A stretch of DNA of 64,000 nucleotides from CAVTPU01 sp963736695. GTDB taxonomy: Bacteria > Actinomycetota > Actinomycetes > Mycobacteriales > Micromonosporaceae. The notes under the pieces are model-generated. The model was not told the origin of the DNA and did not search any database. It saw nothing but the letters and a program-made list of their open reading frames with translations. Numbering within the stretch: the stretch's first letter is position 1; every line of letters begins with the position of its first letter. The DNA lies in assembly GCA_963736695.1 (NCBI GenBank), contig CAVTPU010000004.1, forward strand, positions 2,914,001 to 2,978,000, given 5' to 3'. Made by a program: the position numbers and the translations under genes. This document shows, in pieces, positions 45,204 to 57,946 of this stretch.

Positions 45204-45797
45204 TCAGCATTCATCGGGTCCGCCGAAGGAGAGGGCATCCTGGGTGGCCGGCTGCCAGCCGTCCGGGAGCCGGTAGAGCCAGCCCTCCTGCCACTCGAAC
45301 GGCGCGTCGACGAGTTGGTACATCGGCACGCCATCGAGGTGGTAGTCGATCGACCACCGCGTAGCGGTGTGTCCGATGACGAGTATCCGCCGCCCGGCCC
45401 AGTCACGGGCAACCTCGGTGAGGAAGCGGCCCATCCGCTCGGCGACGTCAAGGAAGCTCTCGCCGCCGGGGAAGGCGGTGCTGACCCGTCCCGAACGCTC
45501 CTGTTCGAGCCGGGCGACGGGCATACCGTTCCACTCGCCGTAGTTGCATTCACGCAGCCGGCTGTCGAGCCGGATCGGGATGCCAGTGCCGGCGAACGCG
45601 ATCTCCGCAGTCTGCACTGCCCGGTGCAGGTCGGAACAGAAGACGGTGGCGACTGCGTCATCGCGCCGCCGGTCCCCGAGTGCGCCCGCCAGAGTTTTTC
45701 CCCGCTCGGAGAGCTCTCCGTCCAGCCAGCCGGTCGCGAGCCCAAGCTCGTTGTCGACGGTGAAGGAGTGCGTTTCGAAGACCAGCTCCACAGTCAT
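45204..45797 (-). CDS. Histidine phosphatase family protein
   Basis: A 197-residue protein starting at ATG 45797, translationally coupled to a small upstream gene (ATGA). It belongs to the phosphoglycerate-mutase-like histidine phosphatase superfamily, but the usual N-terminal RHG motif is replaced by ETHSFTVDNE, with T/H shifted; a downstream GHTATRWSIDYHLDG supplies the second His. The core ERGKTLAGAL segment and ECNYGEWNGMP are typical. Because the canonical first Arg of RHG is missing (ETH), catalytic activity is doubtful. Substrate unknown. Confidence 0.8.
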   Translation of the reverse strand: MTVELVFETHSFTVDNELGLATGWLDGELSERGKTLAGALGDRRRDDAVATVFCSDLHRAVQTAEIAFAGTGIPIRLDSRLRECNYGEWNGMPVARLEQERSGRVSTAFPGGESFLDVAERMGRFLTEVARDWAGRRILVIGHTATRWSIDYHLDGVPMYQLVDAPFEWQEGWLYRLPDGWQPATQDALSFGGPDEC

Positions 45798-46012
45798 GGC
45801 CGTACCCTCTCGAAGATCTCCCGGTCCGCTAGGTCCGCGTACGCCCGGTGCCACGAGGCTGTGATCGGGTCCGACGCGTCAACAGCGTCGAGGGGCCGCC
45901 CCGGTGGCGGTGCGGGCCGTGGTTTTGGATGGAAAACCATCACCGCGCCCACCGTGAGTTGATCAACGTTCGACACGATCGCGGTTCTGAAGCTGGTGGC
46001 TGTAGCTTCCAC
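45794..46012 (-). CDS. Small hypothetical protein coupled to the histidine phosphatase
   Basis: A 72-residue frame whose stop overlaps the phosphatase ATG by four bases. The C-terminal WHRAYADLADREIFERV appears protein-like. The GTG at 46012 or the ATG at 45940 could be the start. It lies wholly within the tRNA-bounded islet. Confidence 0.45.
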   Translation of the reverse strand: MEATATSFRTAIVSNVDQLTVGAVMVFHPKPRPAPPPGRPLDAVDASDPITASWHRAYADLADREIFERVRP

Positions 46013-46024
46013 GAAACCGTACGT

Positions 46025-46099
46025 TGATCATGCCGATGACGTGCGAAAACGTTGGAGCGGCCGACGGGAATCGAACCCGCGTAGTCAGTTTGGAAGACT
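46025..46099 (-). repeat. tRNA-Gly-side copy of the islet-flanking repeat
   Basis: This segment contains the 3' half of the intact tRNA-Gly and its downstream flank and is repeated at 45053-45128. The perfect core is 46052-46084. The distance between corresponding points is about 972 bases. Confidence 0.75.
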
Positions 46100-46126
46100 G
46101 AAACTCTGCCATTGAGCTACGGCCGC
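46053..46126 (-). tRNA. tRNA-Gly (anticodon TCC)
   Basis: Minus-strand cloverleaf with acceptor GCGGCCG/CGGCCGC, anticodon loop CTTCCAA (TCC), T-arm CGGGTTCGATTCCCG, discriminator T, and CCA encoded. It reads GGA/GGG codons. It is divergent from tRNA-Pro and is the likely intact side of the islet boundary. Confidence 0.96.
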
Positions 46127-46302
46127 GTGGTTGAGCGTTGCCCTACCGCCGTCCAGAGTAGCGGGTCGCCACCCGCCTTGTCGCGTGGCATTCGGGCAGC
46201 GGTTCGGCAGGGGCGGAGCTCCGCCCATACAAGATCACTTTGTGGAGGGTGGGCGTCGCTGTGCATTGCCGGCACGGTTGCCCGTACACTGGCTGTTCGC
46301 CA

Positions 46303-46376
46303 CGGGGTGTGGCGCAGCTTGGTAGCGCACTCGCTTTGGGAGCGAGGGGCCGTGGGTTCAAATCCCGCCACCCCGA
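46303..46376 (+). tRNA. tRNA-Pro (anticodon TGG)
   Basis: Cloverleaf with acceptor CGGGGTG/CACCCCG, anticodon stem CTCGC/GCGAG and loop TTTGGGA (TGG), T-arm GTGGGTTCAAATCCCGC, discriminator A; CCA is not fully encoded (ACA). It lies about 125 bases upstream of tig, as in other actinobacteria. Confidence 0.96.
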
Positions 46377-46501
46377 CAGATGGGCATCCGTGCCGACCGC
46401 AGGCCGACACGACGATGCTCGCCACGACTGCGCCGATGCTCGCCTACGCGCGTGTCGGCCGCGACGCGCACTCAATCATGATCAGCCAAGGGAGTACGCC
46501 T

Positions 46502-47883
46502 GTGAAGAGCACCGTCGAGACCCTGAGCCCGACCCGGGTGCGGCTCGCCATCGAGGTGCCGTTCGCCGAGCTGGAGCCGAGCCTCAAGCAAGGCGTACCG
46601 GGAGATCGGCACACAGGTGACGATCCCCGGTTTCCGCAAGGGCAAGGTGCCGGCCGCGGTGATCGACCAGCGGGTCGGCCGCGGCACGATCCTCAACGAG
46701 GCGGTGCAGGACGCGATCCCGGAGCAGTTCCTCGCCGCGGTGCGCGAGCACGAGGTGCAGACGCTCGGTCGGCCCGAGGTCGAGATCACCGAGTTCGCCG
46801 ACGGCGAGCCGCTGAAGTTCACCGCCGAGGTCGACGTCCGGCCCGGAGATCACGCTGCCCGACCTGGCCAGCATCGAGGTCACCGTCGACGAGGTCGCAG
46901 GTCGCCGACGAGCGAGGTCGACGAGCAGCTCGACGCTCTGCGGCAGCGGTTCGCCACGCTGAAGACCGTCGAGCGGCCGGCCCAGCGCGGCGACTTCGTC
47001 CAGATCGACCTGGCCGCGACGGTCGACGGCGAGGAGGTGCCGGGCGGCACCGCCACCAACCTCTCCCACGAGGTCGGCAGCAACCAGCTGCTGCCCGGCC
47101 TCGACGACGCGCTGGTCGGCATGGCCGCCGGCGACGTCCGCCACCTTCACCACCACGCTCGTCGGCGGCGACTTCGCCGGCCGCGACGCCGAGGTCGCGG
47201 TGACCGTGCGCACCGTCAAGGAGCGCGAGCTGCCCGAGCTGGACGACGAGTTCGCCCAGCTGGCCAGCGAGTTCGACACCGCTCGACGAGCTGCGCGCCG
47301 ACCTGCCGCGAGCGGCTCGACCCGCGTCAAGCAGGGTCGAGCAGCATCTACGCCGCCCGGGACAAGGCGCTGGAGGCGCTGGTCGAGGCGGCCGAGGTGC
47401 CGGCGCCGGAGGGCGTCGTGCGCGACGAGGTCGACCGACCGCAAGGAGGCGATGACCGACCAGCTCGAGCCGCATCGGCGCGAGCATCGAGGACTACCTC
47501 GCCAGCGAGGAGCAAGACCGAGGAGGACCTCGACGCCGACCTGACTGAAGGCGGCGGACCGAGGGCGTCAAGATCCAGCTCGCTGCTCGACGCGCTCGCC
47601 GAACGGGAGGAGATCGAGGTCACCGACGACGAGTTCGGGCACGAGATCGTGCACCGGGCGCAGCGGGCCGGCATGGCCCCGCAGCAGTACTACGACCAGC
47701 TCGTGCGCTCCGGCGCCGCCGGAGCCGTCTACGGCGACGTGCGGCGGGGCAAGGCGCTCGCCGTTCGTGCTCGAGCGGGTGGCGATCAAGGACACGAGCG
47801 GGGCCGTCGTCACGCTCGACGATCTGCGTGGCGGCACCGTCGACGCCGAGGACGACGACCACGCTGGTCACGACCACGACTGA
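46502..47883 (+). CDS. tig: Trigger factor, broken by about 17 single-base insertions
   Basis: Ribosome-associated prolyl isomerase/chaperone. A GTG at 46502 has AAGGGAG seven bases upstream. The product is recognised piecewise in all three frames: ribosome-binding segment TIPGFRKGKVPAAVIDQRVG, PPIase region GDFVQIDLAATVDG and FTTTLVGGDFAGRDAEV, then the C-terminal domain to the acidic/His tail DDDHAGHDHD before TGA at 47881. The frame advances by one base at about 46590, 46845, 46899, 46915, 47141, 47281, 47305, 47321, 47334, 47345, 47435, 47470, 47513, 47550, 47557, 47582 and 47763. Removing 17 bases gives 454 residues, normal for the family, and agrees with the net frame change. There are no compensating deletions or internal stops after correction. 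Confidence 0.85.
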
Positions 47884-47930
47884 GCGCCGACGACGACGTC
47901 GAGACCGCAATCGCGACGAACCGGCTGCGA

Positions 47931-47946
47931 TGCGCTCACAGCGAAC
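47931..47946. promoter_or_regulatory. ClgR-like operator upstream of clpP1
   Basis: The bases TGCGCTCACAGCGAAC (reverse complement GTTCGCTGTGAGCGCA) resemble the GTTCGC...GCGAAC operator bound by ClgR, the actinobacterial activator of clpP1P2. The site lies about 90 bases before clpP1. One half-site is imperfect. Confidence 0.45.
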
Positions 47947-48034
47947 ACGGCGCCTGATCCGGGCGTCGTGTCGGTCTCAGCGGCTAGGGTCGGCGATAGG
48001 TACGCCACATCACCAGACCGGCGAAGGGGCTGCC

Positions 48035-48669
48035 ATGACCGGACCTGCACACTCCCGGCACGGCGCACGCGCGGGGCGCCGACGCGCTCGCCGGCAGCCT
48101 CGACGACATCGGTCTACAACCGGCTGCTCAAGGAACGCATCATCTTCCTGGGCAGCGAGGTGACCGACCAGGTCGCCAACCGCATCTGCGCCCAGCTGTT
48201 GCTGCTCGCCGCCGAGGACCCAGAGCGGGACATCTACCTCTGGATCAACTCGCCCGGTGGCTCGGTCTACAGCGGCATGGCGATCTACGACACCATGCAG
48301 TTCGTCGCCAACGACGTGGCCACGGTGGCGATGGGCATGGCGGCGTCGATGGGCCAGCTGCTGCTCTGCGCCGGCGCGAAGGGCAAGCGGTTCGCCCTGC
48401 CGCACGCGCGGATCATGATGCACCAGCCGTCGGGAGGCATCGGCGGCACTGCCGCAGACATCGCCATCCAGGCCGAGCAGATGCTCTACACCAAACGTAT
48501 GTTCCAGGAGCGGGTGGCGTTCCACACCGGACAGTCGGCGGAGCAGATCGAGGCGGACTCCGACCGGGACCGGTGGTTCACGGCCGAGGATGCCCGTGAC
48601 TATGGATTCATCGACAAGGTGATCACCGGGGCGACTCAGGTCCCTGAAGGCGCCGGAACGCGCAGCTGA
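48035..48669 (+). CDS. clpP1: ClpP1 protease subunit, 5' end broken by two +1 insertions
   Basis: The conserved body from SVYNRLLKERIIFLGSEV onward is intact and has the Ser (AASMGQLL), His (MMHQPSGG) and Asp (ARDYGFID) of ClpP. The natural start is the ATG at 48035, but its frame is not that of the body: single extra bases at about 48059 and 48108 are needed to connect MTGPAHSR, TAHARGADALAGSLDD and the body. After correction the protein has 210 residues, the expected size. A continuous frame from 47968 exists, but its first 45 residues are not ClpP-like. It partners with ClpP2 and ClpX. Confidence 0.88.
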
Positions 48670-48701
48670 CGCCCAACGTTGACGGATTGAGGGAGCTGAT
48701 C

Positions 48702-49364
48702 ATGACTGATTTGACACTGCCGCCCGGGCTGCGTGAGGTTCACAACCGTTACATCATCCCGTCGTACGTCGAGCGCACGTCGTACGGGGTGAAGGAATCC
48801 AACCCGTACAACAAGATGTTCGAGGAGCGCATCATCTGGCTCGGGGTCCAGATCGATGACACCTCCGCCAACGACGTCATGGCGCAGCTGATGGTGTTGG
48901 AGTCCACTGACCCGGATCGCGACATCACCATCTATATCAACTCGCCGGGTGGGTCGTTCACCGCCTTGACCGCGATCTACGACACGATGCAGTACATCCG
49001 GCCGGAGATCGCCACGGTATGCGTCGGACAGGCCGCCAGCGCGGCCGCCGTGCTTCTCTCCGCCGGCACTCCGGGCAAGCGGATGGCGCTCCCCAACTCG
49101 CGCATCATCATTCACCAGCCGGCGACCGAGGGAGGCTATGGGCAGGGCTCGGACATCGAGATTCAGGCCCGGGAGATCCTCCGGATGCGCTCACAGCTGG
49201 AGGAGATGCTGGCCCATCACACGGGTCAGAGCGTGGAGAAGGTGCGCAAAGACATTGACCGTGACAAGATTCTTACGGCGGACGACGCCAAGGACTACGG
49301 CATGATCGACACGGTCCTCTCCAGTCGGAAGAAGGCCGTCGCCAGCGCGGCCCGTGCCAGCTAG
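48702..49364 (+). CDS. clpP2: ClpP2 protease subunit
   Basis: A 220-residue ClpP with the catalytic Ser in GQAASAAAVLLS, His in IIIHQPATEGG and the later KDYGMIDTVL segment with Asp. ATG 48702 follows GAGGGAGCTGATC. In actinobacteria, ClpP1 and ClpP2 rings make a mixed peptidase driven by ClpX or ClpC. It is 32 bases after clpP1. Confidence 0.95.
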   Translation: MTDLTLPPGLREVHNRYIIPSYVERTSYGVKESNPYNKMFEERIIWLGVQIDDTSANDVMAQLMVLESTDPDRDITIYINSPGGSFTALTAIYDTMQYIRPEIATVCVGQAASAAAVLLSAGTPGKRMALPNSRIIIHQPATEGGYGQGSDIEIQAREILRMRSQLEEMLAHHTGQSVEKVRKDIDRDKILTADDAKDYGMIDTVLSSRKKAVASAARAS

Positions 49365-49533
49365 ACGCCACGCCACGACGCGGCCCCTGACTCGGTGATC
49401 CGGCCCCGCAAGGGGTAACGTCGACACGACGGGTGGTGTGCTGGGAGCTTCCCACCCGGCGCGGGGCAGGTTCGCTGCCGAGCGCAGCCCACCGATGGTT
49501 CGCCATCGGTGGCCGAGAGCAGGGAGAACGTAG

Positions 49534-50830
49534 GTGGCACGGATCGGCGACGGCAGCGACCTACTCAAGTGCTCCTTCTGCGGCAAGTCGCAGAAGCAGG
49601 TGAAGAAGCTCATCGCCGGGCCCGGCGTCTATATCTGTGACGAGTGTATTGATCTCTGCAACGAGATCATCGAAGAGGAACTCGCGGAGTCGGCTGAGGT
49701 TCGGTGGGAGGAACTTCCCAAGCCGATGGAGATCTGCGAGTTCCTGGACCAGTACGTCGTCGGTCAGGACCAAGCCAAGAAGGCGTTGGCCGTGGCGGTC
49801 TACAACCACTACAAGAGGGTCCAGGCGGAGTCGGGCGGCCAGCGCGGCGACAGTGACCTGGTGGAGCTCGCCAAGTCGAACATTCTGCATGATCGGCCCG
49901 ACCGGCTGCGGCAAGACGCACCTCGCGCAGACTCTCGCTCGCATGCTCAATGTGCCGTTCGCCATCGCCGACGCGACCGCCCTCACGGAAGCAGGCTACG
50001 TCGGCGAGGATGTGGAGAACATTCTCCTCAAGCTCATCCAGGCCGCGGACTATGACGTGAAGCGGGCCGAGACGGGCATCGTCTACATCGACGAGATCGA
50101 CAAGATCGCGCGGAAGTCCGAAAACCCCTCAATCACTCGGGACGTCTCCGGGGAGGGCGTCCAGCAGGCGCTGTTGAAGATCCTTGAGGGTACGGTCGCG
50201 AATGTCCCGCCCCAGGGCGGGCGCAAGCACCCTCATCAGGAGTTCATCCAGATCGACACGACCAACGTGCTCTTCATCTGTGGTGGCGCCTTCGCCGGAC
50301 TGGAACCGATTATCGAGCAACGCGTCGGCCGCAAGGGGCTTGGCTTCGGCTCGCATCTGCGTTCGGTTTCGGAACGGTCGACCGACGACGTCTTCGCCGA
50401 GGTCATGCCGGAAGACATGATCAAATTTGGACTGATTCCCGAGTTCATCGGCCGGCTTCCGGTCTTCACCAACGTCCGCAGTCTCGACCGTGGGGCGCTG
50501 GTGCGCATCCTCACCGAACCCCGCAACGCGCTCGTGCGTCAATATCAGCGGCTTTTCGAGCTCGACAACGTTGAGCTCGAGTTCGCCGAGGACGCACTCG
50601 AAGCGATCGCCGACCAAGCGATCTTGCGGGGAACCGGGGCGCGAGGGCTGCGCGCGATCATGGAAGAAGTGCTGCTCAGCGTCATGTATGAAGTGCCGAG
50701 CAATCCCGACGCCGCCCGTGTTCTCATCACCCGCGACGCCGTGTTGAACAACGTCAACCCGACGATTGTGGCGCGGCCCGCCACGCCTCGGCGCAACCCC
50801 CGGCACGACCGAGGCGAGAAGTCCGCCTGA
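49534..50830 (+). CDS. clpX: ClpX ATPase, interrupted by a +1 frameshift before Walker A
   Basis: GTG 49534. The N-terminal zinc domain (CSFCGKSQKQ, CDECIDLCNEI) and the AAA+ domain are clear. The frame breaks at about 49888: CTG-C-ATG, an extra C between codons SNIL and MIGPTGCGKT, so the second frame begins precisely at the Walker A strand. Downstream Walker B (IVYIDEIDKI), the RKSENPSITRD pore region and the GARGLRAIMEE sensor are intact. Removing one base gives 431 residues, normal for ClpX. It unfolds substrates for ClpP1P2. Confidence 0.93.
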
Positions 50831-50893
50831 GCGCCTATCGCGTCTGTCGGTCAAGGCTCCGGTTGGAGCGCAGGCGGAGCTAGTCTGGTCGCC

Positions 50894-51709
50894 ATGAGAG
50901 TCGCCGCCTGCCAGCTCAACTCACGCCACGATCGCGCGGCGAACCTGACCGCGGCTCTAGACTTGCTTGACCGCGCCGCCGCCGCAGGAGCCGATCTGGC
51001 GGTTCTTCCGGAGTATCTCGACTATCTCGGCCCAGCCGAGGGGGAACCCGCTCCTGAGTCGATCCACGGGGATTTCGCGGCGACCTTCGCGGCTGCGGCT
51101 CGACGGCTCCGGATGTGGGTTCTCGCGGGATCGTTTCACGAGATCGGACCCGATCCGTCCCGCACCCACAACACGTCTCTCGTCTTCGATCGCACCGGCA
51201 CGCTGGTCGCAACCTATCGAAAAATCCATCTCTTTGACATCGAGATTCCTGATCGTGTGACTTATCAGGAATCTCGACTCGTCGCGCCAGGGCAGCAGCT
51301 CAGCATGGTCGATGTGGGCGGCATGATATTAGGCATGTCGATATGCTATGACCTCCGCTTTCCGGAGCTATTTCGGGAACTCGCGATTGCTGGCGCACAA
51401 ATCCTGGCGGTGCCTGCGGCGTTCACGACGCACACCGGTCGGGATCATTGGGAAGTGTTGCTGCGAGCCCGAGCCATCGAAAACCAGTGCTATGTGGTGG
51501 CGGCCGGACAGGTCGGTGATCATGAGCCAGGGCGCAGCTGTTTCGGGCGCAGCATGATCATCGACCCGTGGGGAACGATCGTCGCTCAGGCACCCGACGA
51601 GCCGGGCATCGCCATCGCCGATATCGACCCCGCGCGGATCGCGCGCATCCGCGCCGAGGTTCCGAGCCTGGCCAACCGTCGGTTCCCGTTGCCTTCCACA
51701 GGGGACTGA
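50894..51709 (+). CDS. Carbon-nitrogen hydrolase (Nit1-like)
   Basis: A 271-residue nitrilase-superfamily amidase with the Glu (VLPEYLDYL), Lys (YRKIHLFDIEIP) and Cys (SICYDLRFPEL) triad. The YRKIHLFD element and ES after it favour the Nit1/deaminated-glutathione amidase branch. ATG 50894. It follows clpX on the same strand with no clear terminator. Confidence 0.93.
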   Translation: MRVAACQLNSRHDRAANLTAALDLLDRAAAAGADLAVLPEYLDYLGPAEGEPAPESIHGDFAATFAAAARRLRMWVLAGSFHEIGPDPSRTHNTSLVFDRTGTLVATYRKIHLFDIEIPDRVTYQESRLVAPGQQLSMVDVGGMILGMSICYDLRFPELFRELAIAGAQILAVPAAFTTHTGRDHWEVLLRARAIENQCYVVAAGQVGDHEPGRSCFGRSMIIDPWGTIVAQAPDEPGIAIADIDPARIARIRAEVPSLANRRFPLPSTGD

Positions 51710-51837
51710 CTCCGGCTGACTTGTCAGGTCGACGGCCGCCAGCGCCAACCTTCGACGGCCGAGTGGTCGACGCGCGTCAGGTCGTGATCGTGCAGGTCAT
51801 GAAGCCTTTTCGTGATTGCTCAAGCAATCCGTTCAAG

Positions 51838-52089
51838 TCAACGCCGTTGGCCGTCCGACGGCGTTGCCACGCGATTGGTCTGGGAACAGCTCACCGCCGC
51901 CGTGCCGAGAAGGGTCACGGCGATGACCAGACCTCCGGCGATGAGCATGGCCGAAGTCATGCGGGCCGGGCCGCGGGCCGCCAGGCGCACCACGCCCACG
52001 ATGGTCGCTACCGCAAGGCACACGCCGAACAACGCCTGCCAGGCCGGAGCGATGAGGCCGAGCAGTGCGTCGGTCGCACGTGTGGACAC
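51838..52089 (-). CDS. Small two-helix membrane protein
   Basis: An 83-residue frame from GTG 52089 with two hydrophobic helices (about residues 11-35 and 44-66) and a short C-terminal tail. It converges on the nitrilase gene and is divergent from the rrn operon. No ribosome site is evident, so it may be leaderless. Unknown function. Confidence 0.5.
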   Translation of the reverse strand: MSTRATDALLGLIAPAWQALFGVCLAVATIVGVVRLAARGPARMTSAMLIAGGLVIAVTLLGTAAVSCSQTNRVATPSDGQRR

Positions 52090-52314
52090 GCATCCACTGT
52101 GCCACGTGGCGTGTGCCGTGGGCAGTGGCCGAGGAGCGTCAGCGGATGGAGCATCGTGGCGGCCGAGACGGCGACACCACCGTTGACCAGGGATTTCATC
52201 CGGCGATCGCGTTTTGGGGGACCCCGATTTGCGTTCCGTTCAGGGGCTGGGTATTGTTCTTCATGTCGGCAGCGAGCCGGGCGGGTCGCCCCGAAAGGGG
52301 CTGGATCGGCCGGG

Positions 52315-52344
52315 CTGACGACAACCTCCCGGAACAGGTAAGAC
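52315..52344 (+). promoter_or_regulatory. Possible upstream rrn promoter
   Basis: CTGACG (52315-52320) and TAAGAC (52339-52344) are 18 bases apart, in the region where tandem rrn promoters are expected. The match is weaker than that of the next site. Confidence 0.4.
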
Positions 52345-52411
52345 AGTATCACTGTCTGCATGGCTTCGGAAGGTAACTAGAGTGGTGCGGAGTGACTGAG
52401 CGAGAGCGAAG

Positions 52412-52440
52412 TTGACGAAGCGAAGCCGGTCTGGTAAAGT
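52412..52440 (+). promoter_or_regulatory. rrn operon promoter
   Basis: TTGACG (52412-52417) and TAAAGT (52435-52440) with exact 17-base spacing, about 160 bases before 16S. This resembles actinobacterial rRNA promoters. Confidence 0.75.
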
Positions 52441-52491
52441 AGAGAAGTTGCCCCGGAAGACCTAACCTGCAAGGGTTGGCTGCGGTGGGTG

Positions 52492-52518
52492 CTTGTTTCT
52501 TGAGAACTCAACAGGGTG
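52492..52518 (+). promoter_or_regulatory. rrn antitermination (nut/BoxA-like) element
   Basis: The GTTTCTTGAGAACTCAACAGG sequence is the conserved leader element found before actinobacterial 16S genes and is assigned to NusA/NusB-dependent antitermination. Confidence 0.65.
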
Positions 52519-52601
52519 TTTGATAAGCCAGTGCCAAGTAATTACCTCGTTTAGAGGATTCCTTTGGCAATTTCGATTGCCGGGATGAATTATCCAAAGT
52601 T

Positions 52602-57642
<5,041 letters not shown>

Positions 57643-57690
57643 AGACAACGGACACCACCTGTACTGGTGTCGTTTGACATGTTGCATAGT

Positions 57691-57808
57691 GTTACGGCGG
57701 TCATGGCGGAGGGGAAACGCCCGGTCACATTCCGAACCCGGAAGCTAAGCCCTCCAGCGCCGATGGTACTGCACTCGGGAGGGTGTGGGAGAGTAGGACA
57801 CCGCCGGA
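57691..57808 (+). rRNA. 5S ribosomal RNA
   Basis: About 118 bases with paired ends (TTACGGCGGTCATGGCG and the CGCCGGAC end) and the typical CCGAACCCGGAAGCTAAGCC core. Confidence 0.95.
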
Positions 57809-57817
57809 CAAATTTTC

Positions 57818-57853
57818 AATTGAGGGGCCACCCATGCGGGTGGCCCCTCAATT
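57818..57853 (+). terminator. rrn operon intrinsic terminator
   Basis: A perfect 16-bp stem (AATTGAGGGGCCACCC with its complement) and an ATGC loop follow 5S. It separates the rrn operon from valS. Confidence 0.92.
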
Positions 57854-57946
57854 CGTTTGGTCGAAGTAATCCCCGAATCCCACGCCAACGAACTGTCGAA
57901 CGGATCGATCGTGAGTTGGCTTGAAGCACTCCGTAGACTCGTGAGA

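Noticed and set aside
51814..51829. A small GATTGC/GCAATC hairpin after the nitrilase gene
   Set aside because: It has only six base pairs and no U-tract, too little to call a terminator.
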